This document shows positions 10,764-20,001 of a stretch of 64,000 nucleotides of DNA, one piece after another. Within the stretch, counting starts at the first letter, position 1. Each line of letters opens with the position of its first letter. The notes under the pieces are model-generated. The model saw only the letters and a list, made by a program, of their open reading frames with translations. It searched no databases and was not told where the DNA came from. The DNA lies in assembly GCA_963920705.1 (NCBI GenBank), contig OY987225.1, positions 8,738,865 to 8,802,864 of the forward strand, given 5' to 3'. The translations under genes were made by a program, and so were the position numbers. The DNA comes from Odiellus spinosus (Eukaryota > Arthropoda > Arachnida > Opiliones > Phalangiidae).

Positions 10764-11427
10764 CAAACCTATTCTCAACTTTTGATCCTTCATCGTCCTC
10801 CCTTATATCTTCAAATTGATTAAGATTGATAATCCCCACTATATATATCCCTTTAAACTTTTGAATTTAAAAAACTCGAAGTGAAACAATATACTTATTA
10901 TAAAAACTCTTCATAAAGAGTTTAAAAACTTACTTAATTGAACATTTACTATAGGGGTAACTTCTTTTATTATTATAACATTTTGGTTTTTAGCTATTAA
11001 TAATTTAATAGGATTAATACCTTATATTTTTACAGCAACAAGTCATATAGCTATCACTTTAACATTAGCCCTGCCTCTATGATTAAGATTAATAATTTTT
11101 GGTTGACTTAATAATACAAATAAAATATTTGCACACTTATTACCATCAGGGACTCCCCCTATATTAATAATATTTATAATCTTAATTGAATCAATTAGAA
11201 ATATTATTCGACCAGTCACTCTTTCTATTCGCCTATCAGCTAATATAATTGCAGGACATTTATTACTAACATTATTAGGAAACCAAGGTACAATTTATAA
11301 TATAAAAAATAATCTAATTATTATTAATACTCAAATATTACTATTAGTATTAGAATTAGCTGTAGCTATTATTCAAGGGTACGTATTTATTATTCTAATT
11401 TCTCTATATACAACAGAAATTCATTAA
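10757..11427 (+). pseudogene. atp6: atp6 with frameshift (NUMT)
   Basis: ATP synthase F0 subunit a. The N-terminus starts MMTNLFSTFDPSSS; a frameshift near 10855 brings in stops. The correct frame resumes to give the conserved C-terminal part, including SIRLSANMIAGHLL and ending YTTEIH. The stop overlaps the cox3 start. Confidence 0.88.
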
Positions 11428-12209
11428 TGAAAAATTTTCACCCATTTCATATTGTAGACCAAAGACCATGACCATTAACAGCAGCTTTAGGAGCCTTATT
11501 TTTAACATCAGGAACAACTAGATGAATTCATATTAAATCCCCATTTTTAAGAATAATTGGGCTTACAATTTTAATTATTACAAGATACCAATGATGACGA
11601 GATATCTCTCGAGAAGCTACATTACAAGGGCATCATACACAAAAAGTAATGATAGGACTAAAATGAGGTATAATTTTATTCATCGTTTCAGAAGTATTTT
11701 TCTTTATTTCATTTTTTTGAGCATTTTTACATAGAAGACTATCCCCTAATATTGAAATTGGGATAATATGACCCCCTAAAGGAATTGAACCTTTTAATCC
11801 CATACAAATTCCTTTACTAAATACAACAATTTTAATTTCTTCAGGAATTTCAATTACCTGAGCCCATCATAGAATTTTAAATAGAAACCTAACACAAGCT
11901 AAAAAAACATTAATAATAACAATCATTTTAGGAGGCTATTTTACATTACTTCAAGCATGAGAATATATTGAAGCACCCTTCTCTATTGCTGATTCAATTT
12001 ATGGAGCAACTTTTTTTGTTGCAACAGGATTTCATGGATTACATGTAATTGTAGGAACTACATTTTTAATAATTACACTAATCCGGCTAAATAAAATACA
12101 CTTTTCTAGAACCCACCACTTTGGATTTGAAGCCGCAGCATGATACTGACATTTCGTTGATGTAGTATGGTTACTACTAAACTCATTAATTTACTGGTGA
12201 GGGGGATAA
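11427..12209 (+). pseudogene. cox3: cox3, intact frame (NUMT)
   Basis: Complete 260-codon cytochrome c oxidase subunit III with mitochondrial code. It begins MKNFHPFHMVDQSPWPL and ends YWWGG with TAA. No frameshift or stop was seen, unlike several neighbours. Listed as pseudogene because the copy is nuclear by context and uses TGA as Trp. Confidence 0.9.
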
Positions 12210-12270
12210 TTTATTTAGTATAAATAAAAGTACATTTAGCTTCCAACTAAAAAGTTTTTAATAAAATAAA
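12210..12270 (+). tRNA. trnG: trnG (TCC), NUMT
   Basis: Acceptor TTTATTT/AAATAAA and anticodon loop CTTCCAACT. It is located between cox3 and nad3. Confidence 0.88.
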
Positions 12271-12611
12271 TAATAATTATAACGTACCTTTCCTTTTCTT
12301 TTATCCTTAGATTAATTGTAATAATTCTATCTTCTAATTTAGCAAAAATACACTATATAACAAGTGAGAAAAATTCACCATTTGAATGTGGCTTTAATCC
12401 TTCACAAAAAACACGCATTCCATTCTCTTTACAATTTTTCTTAATTGCTTTAATTTTTATTATTTTTGATGTAGAAATTATCCTTATTATACCTTCCCCA
12501 TTATTTATAATAAATTCATGAAAATTAAGAATTTCTATCTCTACTCTTATTATAATCATTTTTATAGGTTTACTCCATGAATGAAATGAAGGAAGACTTA
12601 ACTGGATATAG
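12270..12611 (+). pseudogene. nad3: nad3, intact frame (NUMT)
   Basis: NADH dehydrogenase subunit 3, 113 codons from ATA, with conserved SPFECGFNPS and FLIALIFIIFDVEIIL. It ends TAG inside trnA. The frame is open with mitochondrial code. Confidence 0.88.
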
Positions 12612-12665
12612 GTTAGTATTTAAATATTAATAAAATCTAATTTGCACTTAGAAATTGTAACCTAC
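12609..12665 (+). tRNA. trnA: trnA (TGC), NUMT
   Basis: Acceptor TAGGTTA/TAACCTA and anticodon region ATTTGCACT. The first bases overlap the nad3 stop. Confidence 0.82.
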
Positions 12666-12679
12666 CTAGCCTTAATAAT

Positions 12680-12748
12680 TTTAATAAAAGTGAATAATTC
12701 ACATTCAGTTTCGACCTGAAAATTTGAAAAATAAATTTCTTATTTTAA
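12680..12748 (+). tRNA. trnR: trnR (TCG), NUMT
   Basis: The anticodon arm CAGTTTCGACCTG is clear. The acceptor stem is weak, so the ends are approximate. Confidence 0.7.
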
Positions 12749-12812
12749 TAAAAACCAAATTAGAGGTATCTTAATGTTAATAAGAAAATTGGATTAAAAT
12801 ATCCTTATTAAA
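12745..12812 (+). tRNA. trnN: trnN (GTT), NUMT
   Basis: Acceptor TTAATAA/TTATTAA and anticodon loop TAATGTTAATA. It follows trnR as in the ancestral cluster. Confidence 0.85.
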
Positions 12813-12872
12813 GAAACTAAAAATTTAAAGCTGCTAACTTTAATAAATGTTAAATATTCTAACATAGTTTCT
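12813..12872 (+). tRNA. trnS1: trnS1 (GCT), NUMT
   Basis: Acceptor GAAACTA/TAGTTTC, anticodon GCT, and a reduced D arm as usual for this arthropod mitochondrial tRNA. Confidence 0.83.
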
Positions 12873-12873
12873 T

Positions 12874-12935
12874 TTTCTATAGTGTAATGAAACACCTAAT
12901 CTTTTCAAGATTAAAATACATAGCTTTGTTAGAAA
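12874..12935 (+). tRNA. trnE: trnE (TTC), NUMT
   Basis: Acceptor TTTCTAT/TTAGAAA (one mismatch) and anticodon arm AATCTTTTCAAGATT. Confidence 0.83.
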
Positions 12936-12998
12936 TATTTATAAGAATTTTTCTACCTTGATTGCTTCAAAATCATATTATATTTTAACTATATAAAT
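12936..12998 (-). tRNA. trnF: trnF (GAA), NUMT
   Basis: On the minus strand the acceptor is ATTTATA/TATAAAT with anticodon arm GATTTTGAAGCAATC. It marks the 3' side of nad5. Confidence 0.83.
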
Positions 12999-14673
12999 TA
13001 AAAAATTAAAATTAATATAAATAAAAATAAAATTAAAAGCATTTGAAAAGTCAATAAATTATACTGCATTTTTTGAAAAAATTTCAAATTATATAAAAAC
13101 TTAGATATACCCTCACCACCTAAAATTTCTCCCCAACCTATATCCCCTTCGTACATTTTAAAACCTACCCCTTATAACTATTACAAAAACTAAATGAGTT
13201 AATATAACTTAAATATCATATTCTAAGAAAATATAAATATAAAAAATTTAAATTAAAATTTTTTAAAAAACTAAAGTCTCTAATAATAATCAAAAAATCA
13301 AACATAATCCTATAATTATAATTATCCTAAAAATGCTAGGTAAAATAATTAATTGAGCATAATCAAATAATAACTAATTTATAAAACCCCCCAAAAAAAC
13401 TCCACATATTGCTAATATAATAATAGAAAAATTTATATAAGGATCCTCACAATAATTAAAATAACTTACCCCATTAAAACTTATTATTAGAAGATTATAA
13501 ACTAAACGAAAACTATAAATAACGGTACAAAATACAGCAATAAAAAATAATAAAAAATAAAAAAATTTTTATCCATTATTAAAAAAATTTCAATAACCAA
13601 GTCCTTAGAATAAAAACCACAAGTAAAAGGAAATCCCACTAAACTTAAAAAGCTTAATAATATACCATAACCTAATATAGGGGAAAAATTTAAAACACCA
13701 CCTAAAATACGAATATCCTGCAAACCCCCTATTGAGTGAATTAACGAGCCAGCACATAAAAACAAAAGAGCCTTAAAAATAGCATGAGTTAATATATGAA
13801 AATAAGCTACTTCTCACAAACCAATAGATAAACTAAATATCATAAGAGCTAATTGGCTCAAAGTTGAAAGCGCAATAACTTTTTTAAAATCTATTTCTAA
13901 GCAAGCTCCAACCCCTGATAACAATAAAGTTAACAAAGAAATAATTAATAAACCTTGTGAAAAAAAAAAAAAAATAAATATATCATGAAAACGAATTAAT
14001 AAAAAAACACCTGCAGTTACTAAGGTAGAAGAATGAACTAACGAAGATACAGGTGTAGGAGCGGCCATAGCTGCAGGCAGTCAAGCTGAAAAAGGAATTT
14101 GAGCTCTTTTAGTTATAGCAGCAAAAAAAAAATACAAAATAATAATCAAATGAACAAATAACTAAAATTTAACTTTTCTAAAAAAATAAAATTTCATGAA
14201 CCTAAATTAACTAAAGCAACAATACCTAATAAAATACCTACGTCCCCTAAACGATTTCTTAATACAGTTAATATTCCTGCATTAAAAGAACGAATATTTT
14301 GATAATAAATAACTAAAGCATAAGAAATTAAACCTAAACCATCTCACCCTAATAATAAACTTATTAAATTAGGACTTAAAACTAATAGCCCTATGGATAA
14401 AATAAACAACAAAACTAGGCTAGCAAAACGAACCCTATTTATGTCCCCTCTTATATAAGAATTACTATAAATAAAAACTAAACAAGAAATTAATAATACC
14501 ACAGAAAAAAAAGCTACTCCCAATCAATCTAATAATAAAAGAAAACCTCCACTTCTTACACTAGTAAAAATTTCATATTCGTACAAATAAACTTTATTTA
14601 ATAATAATAAATACAAAGCCAAAAAAAAAAAAAAAAATATTAGAAAACTTGCAAGTATCAAAAAAATTGACAT
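12999..14673 (-). pseudogene. nad5: nad5, frameshifted (NUMT)
   Basis: NADH dehydrogenase subunit 5. Conserved pieces are readable on the minus strand: the central region at 14068-13814 ([20 protein letters not shown], the proton-channel signature) and a downstream piece at 13765-13502 (GSLIHSIGGLQDIR). Start ATG at 14671-14673. Several frames are needed; one shift lies in an A run near 14615, and the C-terminal part is strongly degraded. Confidence 0.85.
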
Positions 14674-14674
14674 T

Positions 14675-14739
14675 ATTAGGGGTAGAACATACTACAACTT
14701 TAATTCCACAAACTAAAATTTATTTTAAACTACCCTAAT
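14675..14739 (-). tRNA. trnH: trnH (GTG), NUMT
   Basis: Minus-strand acceptor ATTAGGG/CCCTAAT and anticodon region AGTTTGTGGAATT, between nad5 and nad4. Confidence 0.85.
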
Positions 14740-14746
14740 TTTTAAA

Positions 14747-16070
14747 ACATTAAATTAACATTTAATATAAGGATTAAAAGAGGATAAACATGTCCTCATA
14801 AAATAATATACTCTTTTAAATCTAAAGAAGGAAAACTAGAAAAAAGTCAAAATTTACCATGCTGACTAATTGAGTATATATACAAAGAATAACCCGCAGA
14901 TAAAAAAATATAAATCCTAAAGGAACTATATATCATAAACTTACTCCCACCATACCAAATGATAGAAATAGTTCCCCCAGTAAATTTAAAAAAGGAGGTG
15001 CCGCTATATTTCTAATACTAAAAATAAATCATAAAAAAGAAAGACTAGGTAAAACTAATATTAACCCTCGAATTATTAATAAACTTCGCGTATGTATACG
15101 CTCATAAACTATGTTTACAATTCTGAATAATCCTGATGATGTAAAACCATGAGCTATTATAATTAATAAAGAACCTATATAACCATAAATTGTTAAACTA
15201 AATAAACCACCCAAAAATATACTTATATGCCCTACAGAAGAATAAGCAACTAGTCCTTTTAAATCACTCTGTGATAAACATACTACTCTTATTAATAAAC
15301 TTCCCCCCAGAAAAAAAGATAAAATTAAATCTCCATACAAAATTAAAAAACCTAAAAATAAAGAGATTAAACGAATTATCCCATACCCCCCTATTTTTAA
15401 TATTACACCTGCTAAAATTATAGATCCAAAAACCGGAGCTTCTACATGAGCTTTTGGTAACCACAAATGAACTAAATAACCAGGAAGCTTAATTAAAAAA
15501 GCTAAATTAATAAAAAAAAATAAATAACCAGAAAATTCATATGAAAATAGATAAAAGTAAAAAAAAAATTAATGAGCCTCTATCATTATTAATTATTAAT
15601 AAACCTACTAAAAGAGGAAGAGAACCAAATATAGTATAAAAAAGTATATATAATCCTGCTCGTAATTTTTCTGGTTGATACCCATAACCAACAATTATTA
15701 TAAGAAGAGGGATTAAAGAAGCCTCAAAAGAAAAATAAAATAATATAGTATTATAAGTTAAAAAAGTTAGTAATAATATTAATATTAAAAAATAACACAA
15801 AAAAGTAAATATAATAAAATTGTAACCCTCCTTATTTAAATTTCATCTAGCTAATAAACCTAAGTAAATAATTCATAATGTTAAGTAAACTAAAAGATAG
15901 CCTAAAGAGTCACAACTAAAAGTTAAAGAAATATGAGAAATAGTACCTTCCAAAGGAAAATAAAAACTCCATAAAAGTAAAGAAAATCTTAATAAAGCTA
16001 ATAAATTTAAAAAATTCAAGAAAGGAGTAAGAAGAATCAAAGAAAAATTATATAACAAAAAAGCTAACAT
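14747..16070 (-). pseudogene. nad4: nad4, frameshifted (NUMT)
   Basis: NADH dehydrogenase subunit 4, start ATG at 16068-16070. Three open pieces carry family motifs: 16070-15873, 15800-15537 ([19 protein letters not shown]) and 15466-15029 (MWLPKAHVEAPVFGSIILAG; GLVAYSSVGHIS). They lie in different frames, joined by indels near 15850 and 15500, partly in A-rich runs. Confidence 0.88.
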
Positions 16071-16355
16071 CGTAATAAATTTAACAAACTAAATAAATCA
16101 GCCCCATAACCTTTAACTAAAGAAACTAATAAACCTAATCCTAGTCTCCCCTCGCATACAACTACAAATAAATATAATATTATTAATAAACAATTATTTA
16201 AACCCCCCCCCTATTCTAATAGATAAAGAAAAATAAATTGAAAGCATTAAAAATTCTAATCTTAAAATTATTACTAATAAATGGTTGCGACTCACAATAA
16301 TACAAATTAAACCTCCAATAAATAAAGAAAAAATATAAAAATTTAAAATTATCAT
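16064..16355 (-). pseudogene. nad4L: nad4L with frameshift at a C10 run (NUMT)
   Basis: NADH dehydrogenase subunit 4L from ATG at 16355 to TAG overlapping the nad4 start. The length of 292 nt is not a multiple of three. The shift maps to a run of ten C residues near 16202. Conserved VVVCEGSLGLGLLVSL is readable. Confidence 0.83.
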
Positions 16356-16358
16356 TAA

Positions 16359-16420
16359 GTTTTAATAGTTTAAAAAAAAACATTAGTTTTGTAAACTAAA
16401 TATGAAATTTTCTTAAAACT
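16359..16420 (+). tRNA. trnT: trnT (TGT), NUMT
   Basis: Acceptor GTTTTAA/TTAAAAC and anticodon arm TAGTTTTGTAAACTA. Confidence 0.85.
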
Positions 16421-16424
16421 TAAA

Positions 16425-16490
16425 TTAAGAGAACTATATATAAAGTTACTTTAATCTCCAAAATTAATATTATTTTTTAACTATCTCTTA
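16425..16490 (-). tRNA. trnP: trnP (TGG), NUMT
   Basis: Minus-strand acceptor TAAGAGA/TCTCTTA and anticodon loop ATTTTGGAGAT. Confidence 0.85.
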
Positions 16491-16495
16491 TTTAA

Positions 16496-16945
16496 ATTAG
16501 ACTACTAACTATTAATACCTTATTAAGATTAAGAGCTTATACTACACATCCTATAGTAATTATTACTAGATTAATTATCTGCACTACAATATTAGCTTTT
16601 AACACTTTTGTTTTTACAAAAATTTCACTATTTAGTTATATAATTATATTAGTAATATTAGGAGGATTAATTATTCTATTTATTTATATAGCTTCATTAG
16701 CCCCTAACGAACCTATCTTTACAAAAAAAATTATACAAGTTATTTTTATAAGAATTTTAATAACAATAATGATACTTATATTTAACTTCAAACTACCTTA
16801 TCAAATTAATAAATCTATTGAAGTTAATTTATTAATAAATAATATTATATTAATTATCGTAGCAGCTACCTACCTTTTTATAACACTTGTTGCAGTAGTA
16901 ACCATTACAAAAATTTCTAGTGGTCCTTTACGGTCAAACTTCTAA
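16496..16945 (+). pseudogene. nad6: nad6, intact frame (NUMT)
   Basis: NADH dehydrogenase subunit 6, 149 codons from ATT, open with mitochondrial code, with the typical MLGGLIILFIYMASLAPNE segment. TAA overlaps the cob start by one base. Confidence 0.87.
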
Positions 16946-18077
16946 TGAAAATACCTTTACGAAAAACTCATCCTATTATTAAAATTATTAACTCATCTTT
17001 AATTGATTTACCAGCCCCATCTAATATTTCATATTGATGAAATTTTGGTTCTTTACTTATTTTATGCTTAATAATCCAAATTATTACAGGAATTTTCTTA
17101 GCTATACATTACACAGCAGATATTAATCTAGCTTTTAATTCTTTATCACATATTATACGAGATGTAAACTTAGGTTGAATATTCCGATTTGCCCATGCTA
17201 ATGGTGCTAGTCTATTTTTTATTTGCATTTATTTACACATCGGACGAGGGGTATATTATGGATCTTACAAATCTGTAACTGTTTGATTAACAGGGGTTCT
17301 AATTTTATTTATCCTTATAGCGACAGCATTTTTAGGTTACGTTTTACCCTGGGGCCAAATATCATTTTGAGGGGCTACTGTTATTACAAATTTATTTTCA
17401 GCCATTCCATATATTGGAACAAATCCAGTATCTTGGCTTTGGGGGGGTTTCTCAGTAGATGACCCTACCTTAACACGATTCTTTACCCTACATTTTTTAT
17501 TACCTTTTATTCTAACAGCAATAATTTTTATCCATATTGTTTTTTTACACCAAAAAGGCTCAAATAATCCATTAGGTTTAAAAAGTGAAATTGATAAAAT
17601 TCCTTTCCACCCTTATTTTACTATTAAAGATATTCTAGGTTATATAATTACACTAACTGTTTTTTAATAATTATTATAATCTACCCGAATATATTAGGAG
17701 ACCCAGAAAATTTTAATAAAGCAAATAGATTAGTTACCCCACTTCATATCCAACCAGAATGATACTTTTTATTCGCATATGCTATTCTACGTTCTATCCC
17801 TAATAAGTTAGGAGGGGTAATTGCACTAATTGCCTCAATCGCCTTACTAGTTATTTTACCAATTTCTAAAAGAAATTTCCAAAGAATGCAATTTTATCCT
17901 ATAAACCAAATATTATTTTGAATTTGAGTAAATTTAATTATTTTATTAACATGAATTGGAGCCTCCCCTGTAGAAAGCCCCTACTTAATTTTAGGACAAA
18001 TATTAACAGTGGCTTATTTTAGATTTTTTATTATAAATCCCCTTTTAATATTACTACAAGACAAAACCCTAAAATAA
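16945..18077 (+). pseudogene. cob: cob (cytochrome b), one frameshift (NUMT)
   Basis: Cytochrome b, with heme-binding and Qo motifs readable ([35 protein letters not shown]). A one-base loss in a T run near 17662 breaks the frame. The downstream part ([19 protein letters not shown]) is intact in the next frame, ending TAA. Confidence 0.92.
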
Positions 18078-18086
18078 AATATTATA

Positions 18087-18148
18087 AATCATTTAGCTAT
18101 AATTAAGCATTTGTTTTGAAAGCATATAAAAGGAGTTCCTAATGATTT
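18087..18148 (+). tRNA. trnS2: trnS2 (TGA), NUMT
   Basis: Acceptor AATCATT/AATGATT and anticodon region TTGTTTTGAAAGCA, between cob and nad1. Confidence 0.84.
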
Positions 18149-19090
18149 TCAAATTTTGAACCATAATATAAATACAAATCCTAACATAAATAAAAAATAA
18201 CCTAATACTAAAGGAAGAAAACTTTTTCAGGCTAATATTATTAATTTATCATAACGAAAACGAGGGAATGCTTCTCGAACCCACAAAAAAAATATTATCA
18301 ATAAAGCTACTAAAAAAGAAAAGAAAAAATTAATAAAAATAAATAAATAGATAGAAAAAATACATATAAAAATAATATTAAAATACTCAGCAATAAAAAT
18401 TAAAGCAAAACCACCCCCCCCATACTCAATATTAAAACCAGATACCAATTCAGATTCACCTTCAGCAAAATCAAAGGGGCTACGATTAGTTTCAGCTAAA
18501 CAAGAAATTAACCAAACAAAAAAAACTAAAGAAAAAAGAAAAATTTTTAAACCTCCAAATTTCTCTAAATAAAAAATATTATAATTACCTACTAATAAAA
18601 CTAAGGATAAAATAATCAAAGCCAATCTAACTTCATAAGAAATTGTTTGAGCAACAGCTCGATAACAACCTAATATACCATAAGCAGAATTTCTTCTCCA
18701 CCCACAACCTAATAAAGGGTAAACCCCTAAACTAGAAATTACTAAAAATAGAACTAACCCAAATTCTAAATTAAAGCTTTCATTTAAAAACAAAAAAATT
18801 CTTAAATAAATAAATGATAAAAATAAACCTAAAACGGGGCTTAAATAAAATAAAATCTTATTACTAAATAAGGGCCAAATTTGCTCTTTAACTATTAATT
18901 TTAAACCATCCGCAAAAGGTTGTAATAACCCAAAAAATCCTACCCTATTAGGTCCTTTTCGAATCTGGATATAACCTAAAATCTTTCGTTCTAATAAAGT
19001 ATAAAAAGCTACTGAAACTAAAACACAAACTAATAAAAAAATATAACTTATTAATAAAGAAATTATTAAAGAGAAAAAATTTTCTATCAT
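18149..19090 (-). pseudogene. nad1: nad1, largely intact (NUMT)
   Basis: NADH dehydrogenase subunit 1 with conserved [22 protein letters not shown] and [13 protein letters not shown]. It is open with mitochondrial code up to trnS2. The ATG at 19090 overlaps trnL2 by about 26 nt, so the native start is probably a downstream ATA/ATT near 19064. Confidence 0.92.
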
Positions 19091-19129
19091 TGAAGCTTAA
19101 ATTCAAAGCACTTTATCTGCCACATTAAT
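19064..19129 (-). tRNA. trnL2: trnL2 (TAA) adjacent to nad1, NUMT
   Basis: Minus-strand ATTAATG acceptor pairs with CTTTAAT (one mismatch). D arm GGCAG, anticodon arm TTGAATTTAAGCTTCAA (anticodon TAA) and T stem AGAAA/TTTCT. Its position next to nad1, not between cox1 and cox2, is the key phylogenetic character of this NUMT. Confidence 0.85.
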
Positions 19130-19144
19130 ATTTATACTTTTACA

Positions 19145-19162
19145 CCTGCCCCGCGGGGCAGG
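19145..19162. repeat. Perfect GC-rich palindrome
   Basis: CCTGCCCCGCGGGGCAGG is its own reverse complement and stands out in DNA that is otherwise about 80% AT. It lies just outside trnL2. Confidence 0.85.
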
Positions 19163-19330
19163 CGCGTTTAGTCCTATTAACTATTATTCTTCAATTTAAT
19201 TATAATTTTTTTAATAAAATAAATTTAAAACCTTCTATCAAAAATATTTTATTAATTAGATAAAACCTTAAAATAATAATAAAACTTCAAGCTTAATTTA
19301 AACTGTTCATTATTTCATAGAATAAACTTA

Positions 19331-19383
19331 TTTCATTATCCAAAATTTTATTTAAAAATTTTTTAAAATTTTGGATAATGAAA
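19331..19383. repeat. 20-bp perfect stem-loop in the non-coding region
   Basis: TTTCATTATCCAAAATTTTA at 19331-19350 is the exact reverse complement of 19364-19383, with a 13-nt A/T loop. Such stems occur in mitochondrial control regions and near replication origins; a role here is inference. Confidence 0.8.
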
Positions 19384-19771
19384 GATGGGGGGAGGAAAGT
19401 AATAATGTGTAATTAAAAATTAGTAATTATATGGATAACATATCTATTAACAATTAAGATAATCTTTAAATTATTTACAATAAGTTTTAATTATACTTTT
19501 AATCACATTATAATAAAATTTTAATTAATATATAATTAGGTTATTTGTTCAATTTAATAATAAAAATTTAATTAAAAAATAGATGAGAGAATTTATTTAA
19601 ATTAAATTTTATCATTACAATGATATGTATCCTAATTCTAAAAACTCAATATAAATAATTAATATTCCTCACTCTTAAAATTTTTAAAATTTTAATTAAC
19701 TTTTATTAGAGAAAATAGGGTAAAAATAGTTATAATGTGTAATTAAAAATTAGTATTAATATGGATAACGT

Positions 19772-19806
19772 CATGAGTGAATCATAAACGCTCCCTATAA
19801 GTTACC
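19772..19806 (+). repeat. Left terminal inverted repeat of the P-like element
   Basis: 35 bases, starting CATGAGTGAATCATAAACG and ending AAGTTACC. It is the exact reverse complement of 25671-25705. Confidence 0.93.
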
Positions 19807-20001
19807 GACGCCTAATAGAACTAATGTATCCGGCATTTTCTTCCAAGATCGGGAGGAGAGAGGGGGAGGGTGTCAAGCGGGACTAAAGAGTCGCCGTCTC
19901 GTGGAGAAGAATATTTTTTGATCGTCTGCTTGCTTAAAGATTTAGGGTTAGAAGAGGTCGAAGTACTCGCGGTTGGTCAGATCGTTTGTTTAATATAAAT
20001 C

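Larger units (their letters stand above)
19130..19771. other. Mitochondrial-type non-coding region, left of the transposon
   Basis: AT-rich DNA between trnL2 and the P-like element, continuing at 25713-25942 on the other side up to trnL1. It contains an 18-bp GC-only-flanked palindrome at 19145-19162 and a perfect 20-bp hairpin stem at 19331-19350/19364-19383. It also has a repeated block (AATGTGTAATTAAAAATTAG near 19404 and again near 19734). It looks like a control-region-type spacer or a duplication; trnL2 and trnL1 are directly adjacent in the usual ancestral order. Confidence 0.6.

Noticed and set aside
15264-15464. 66-aa ORF inside nad4
   Set aside because: Wrong frame of nad4 when read with the standard code.
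17223-17462. 79-aa ORF inside cytochrome b
   Set aside because: Off-frame shadow of cob.
19145-19162. GC palindrome as a rho-independent-type terminator
   Set aside because: No T-run follows, and neither the mitochondrial nor the nuclear context uses such terminators.
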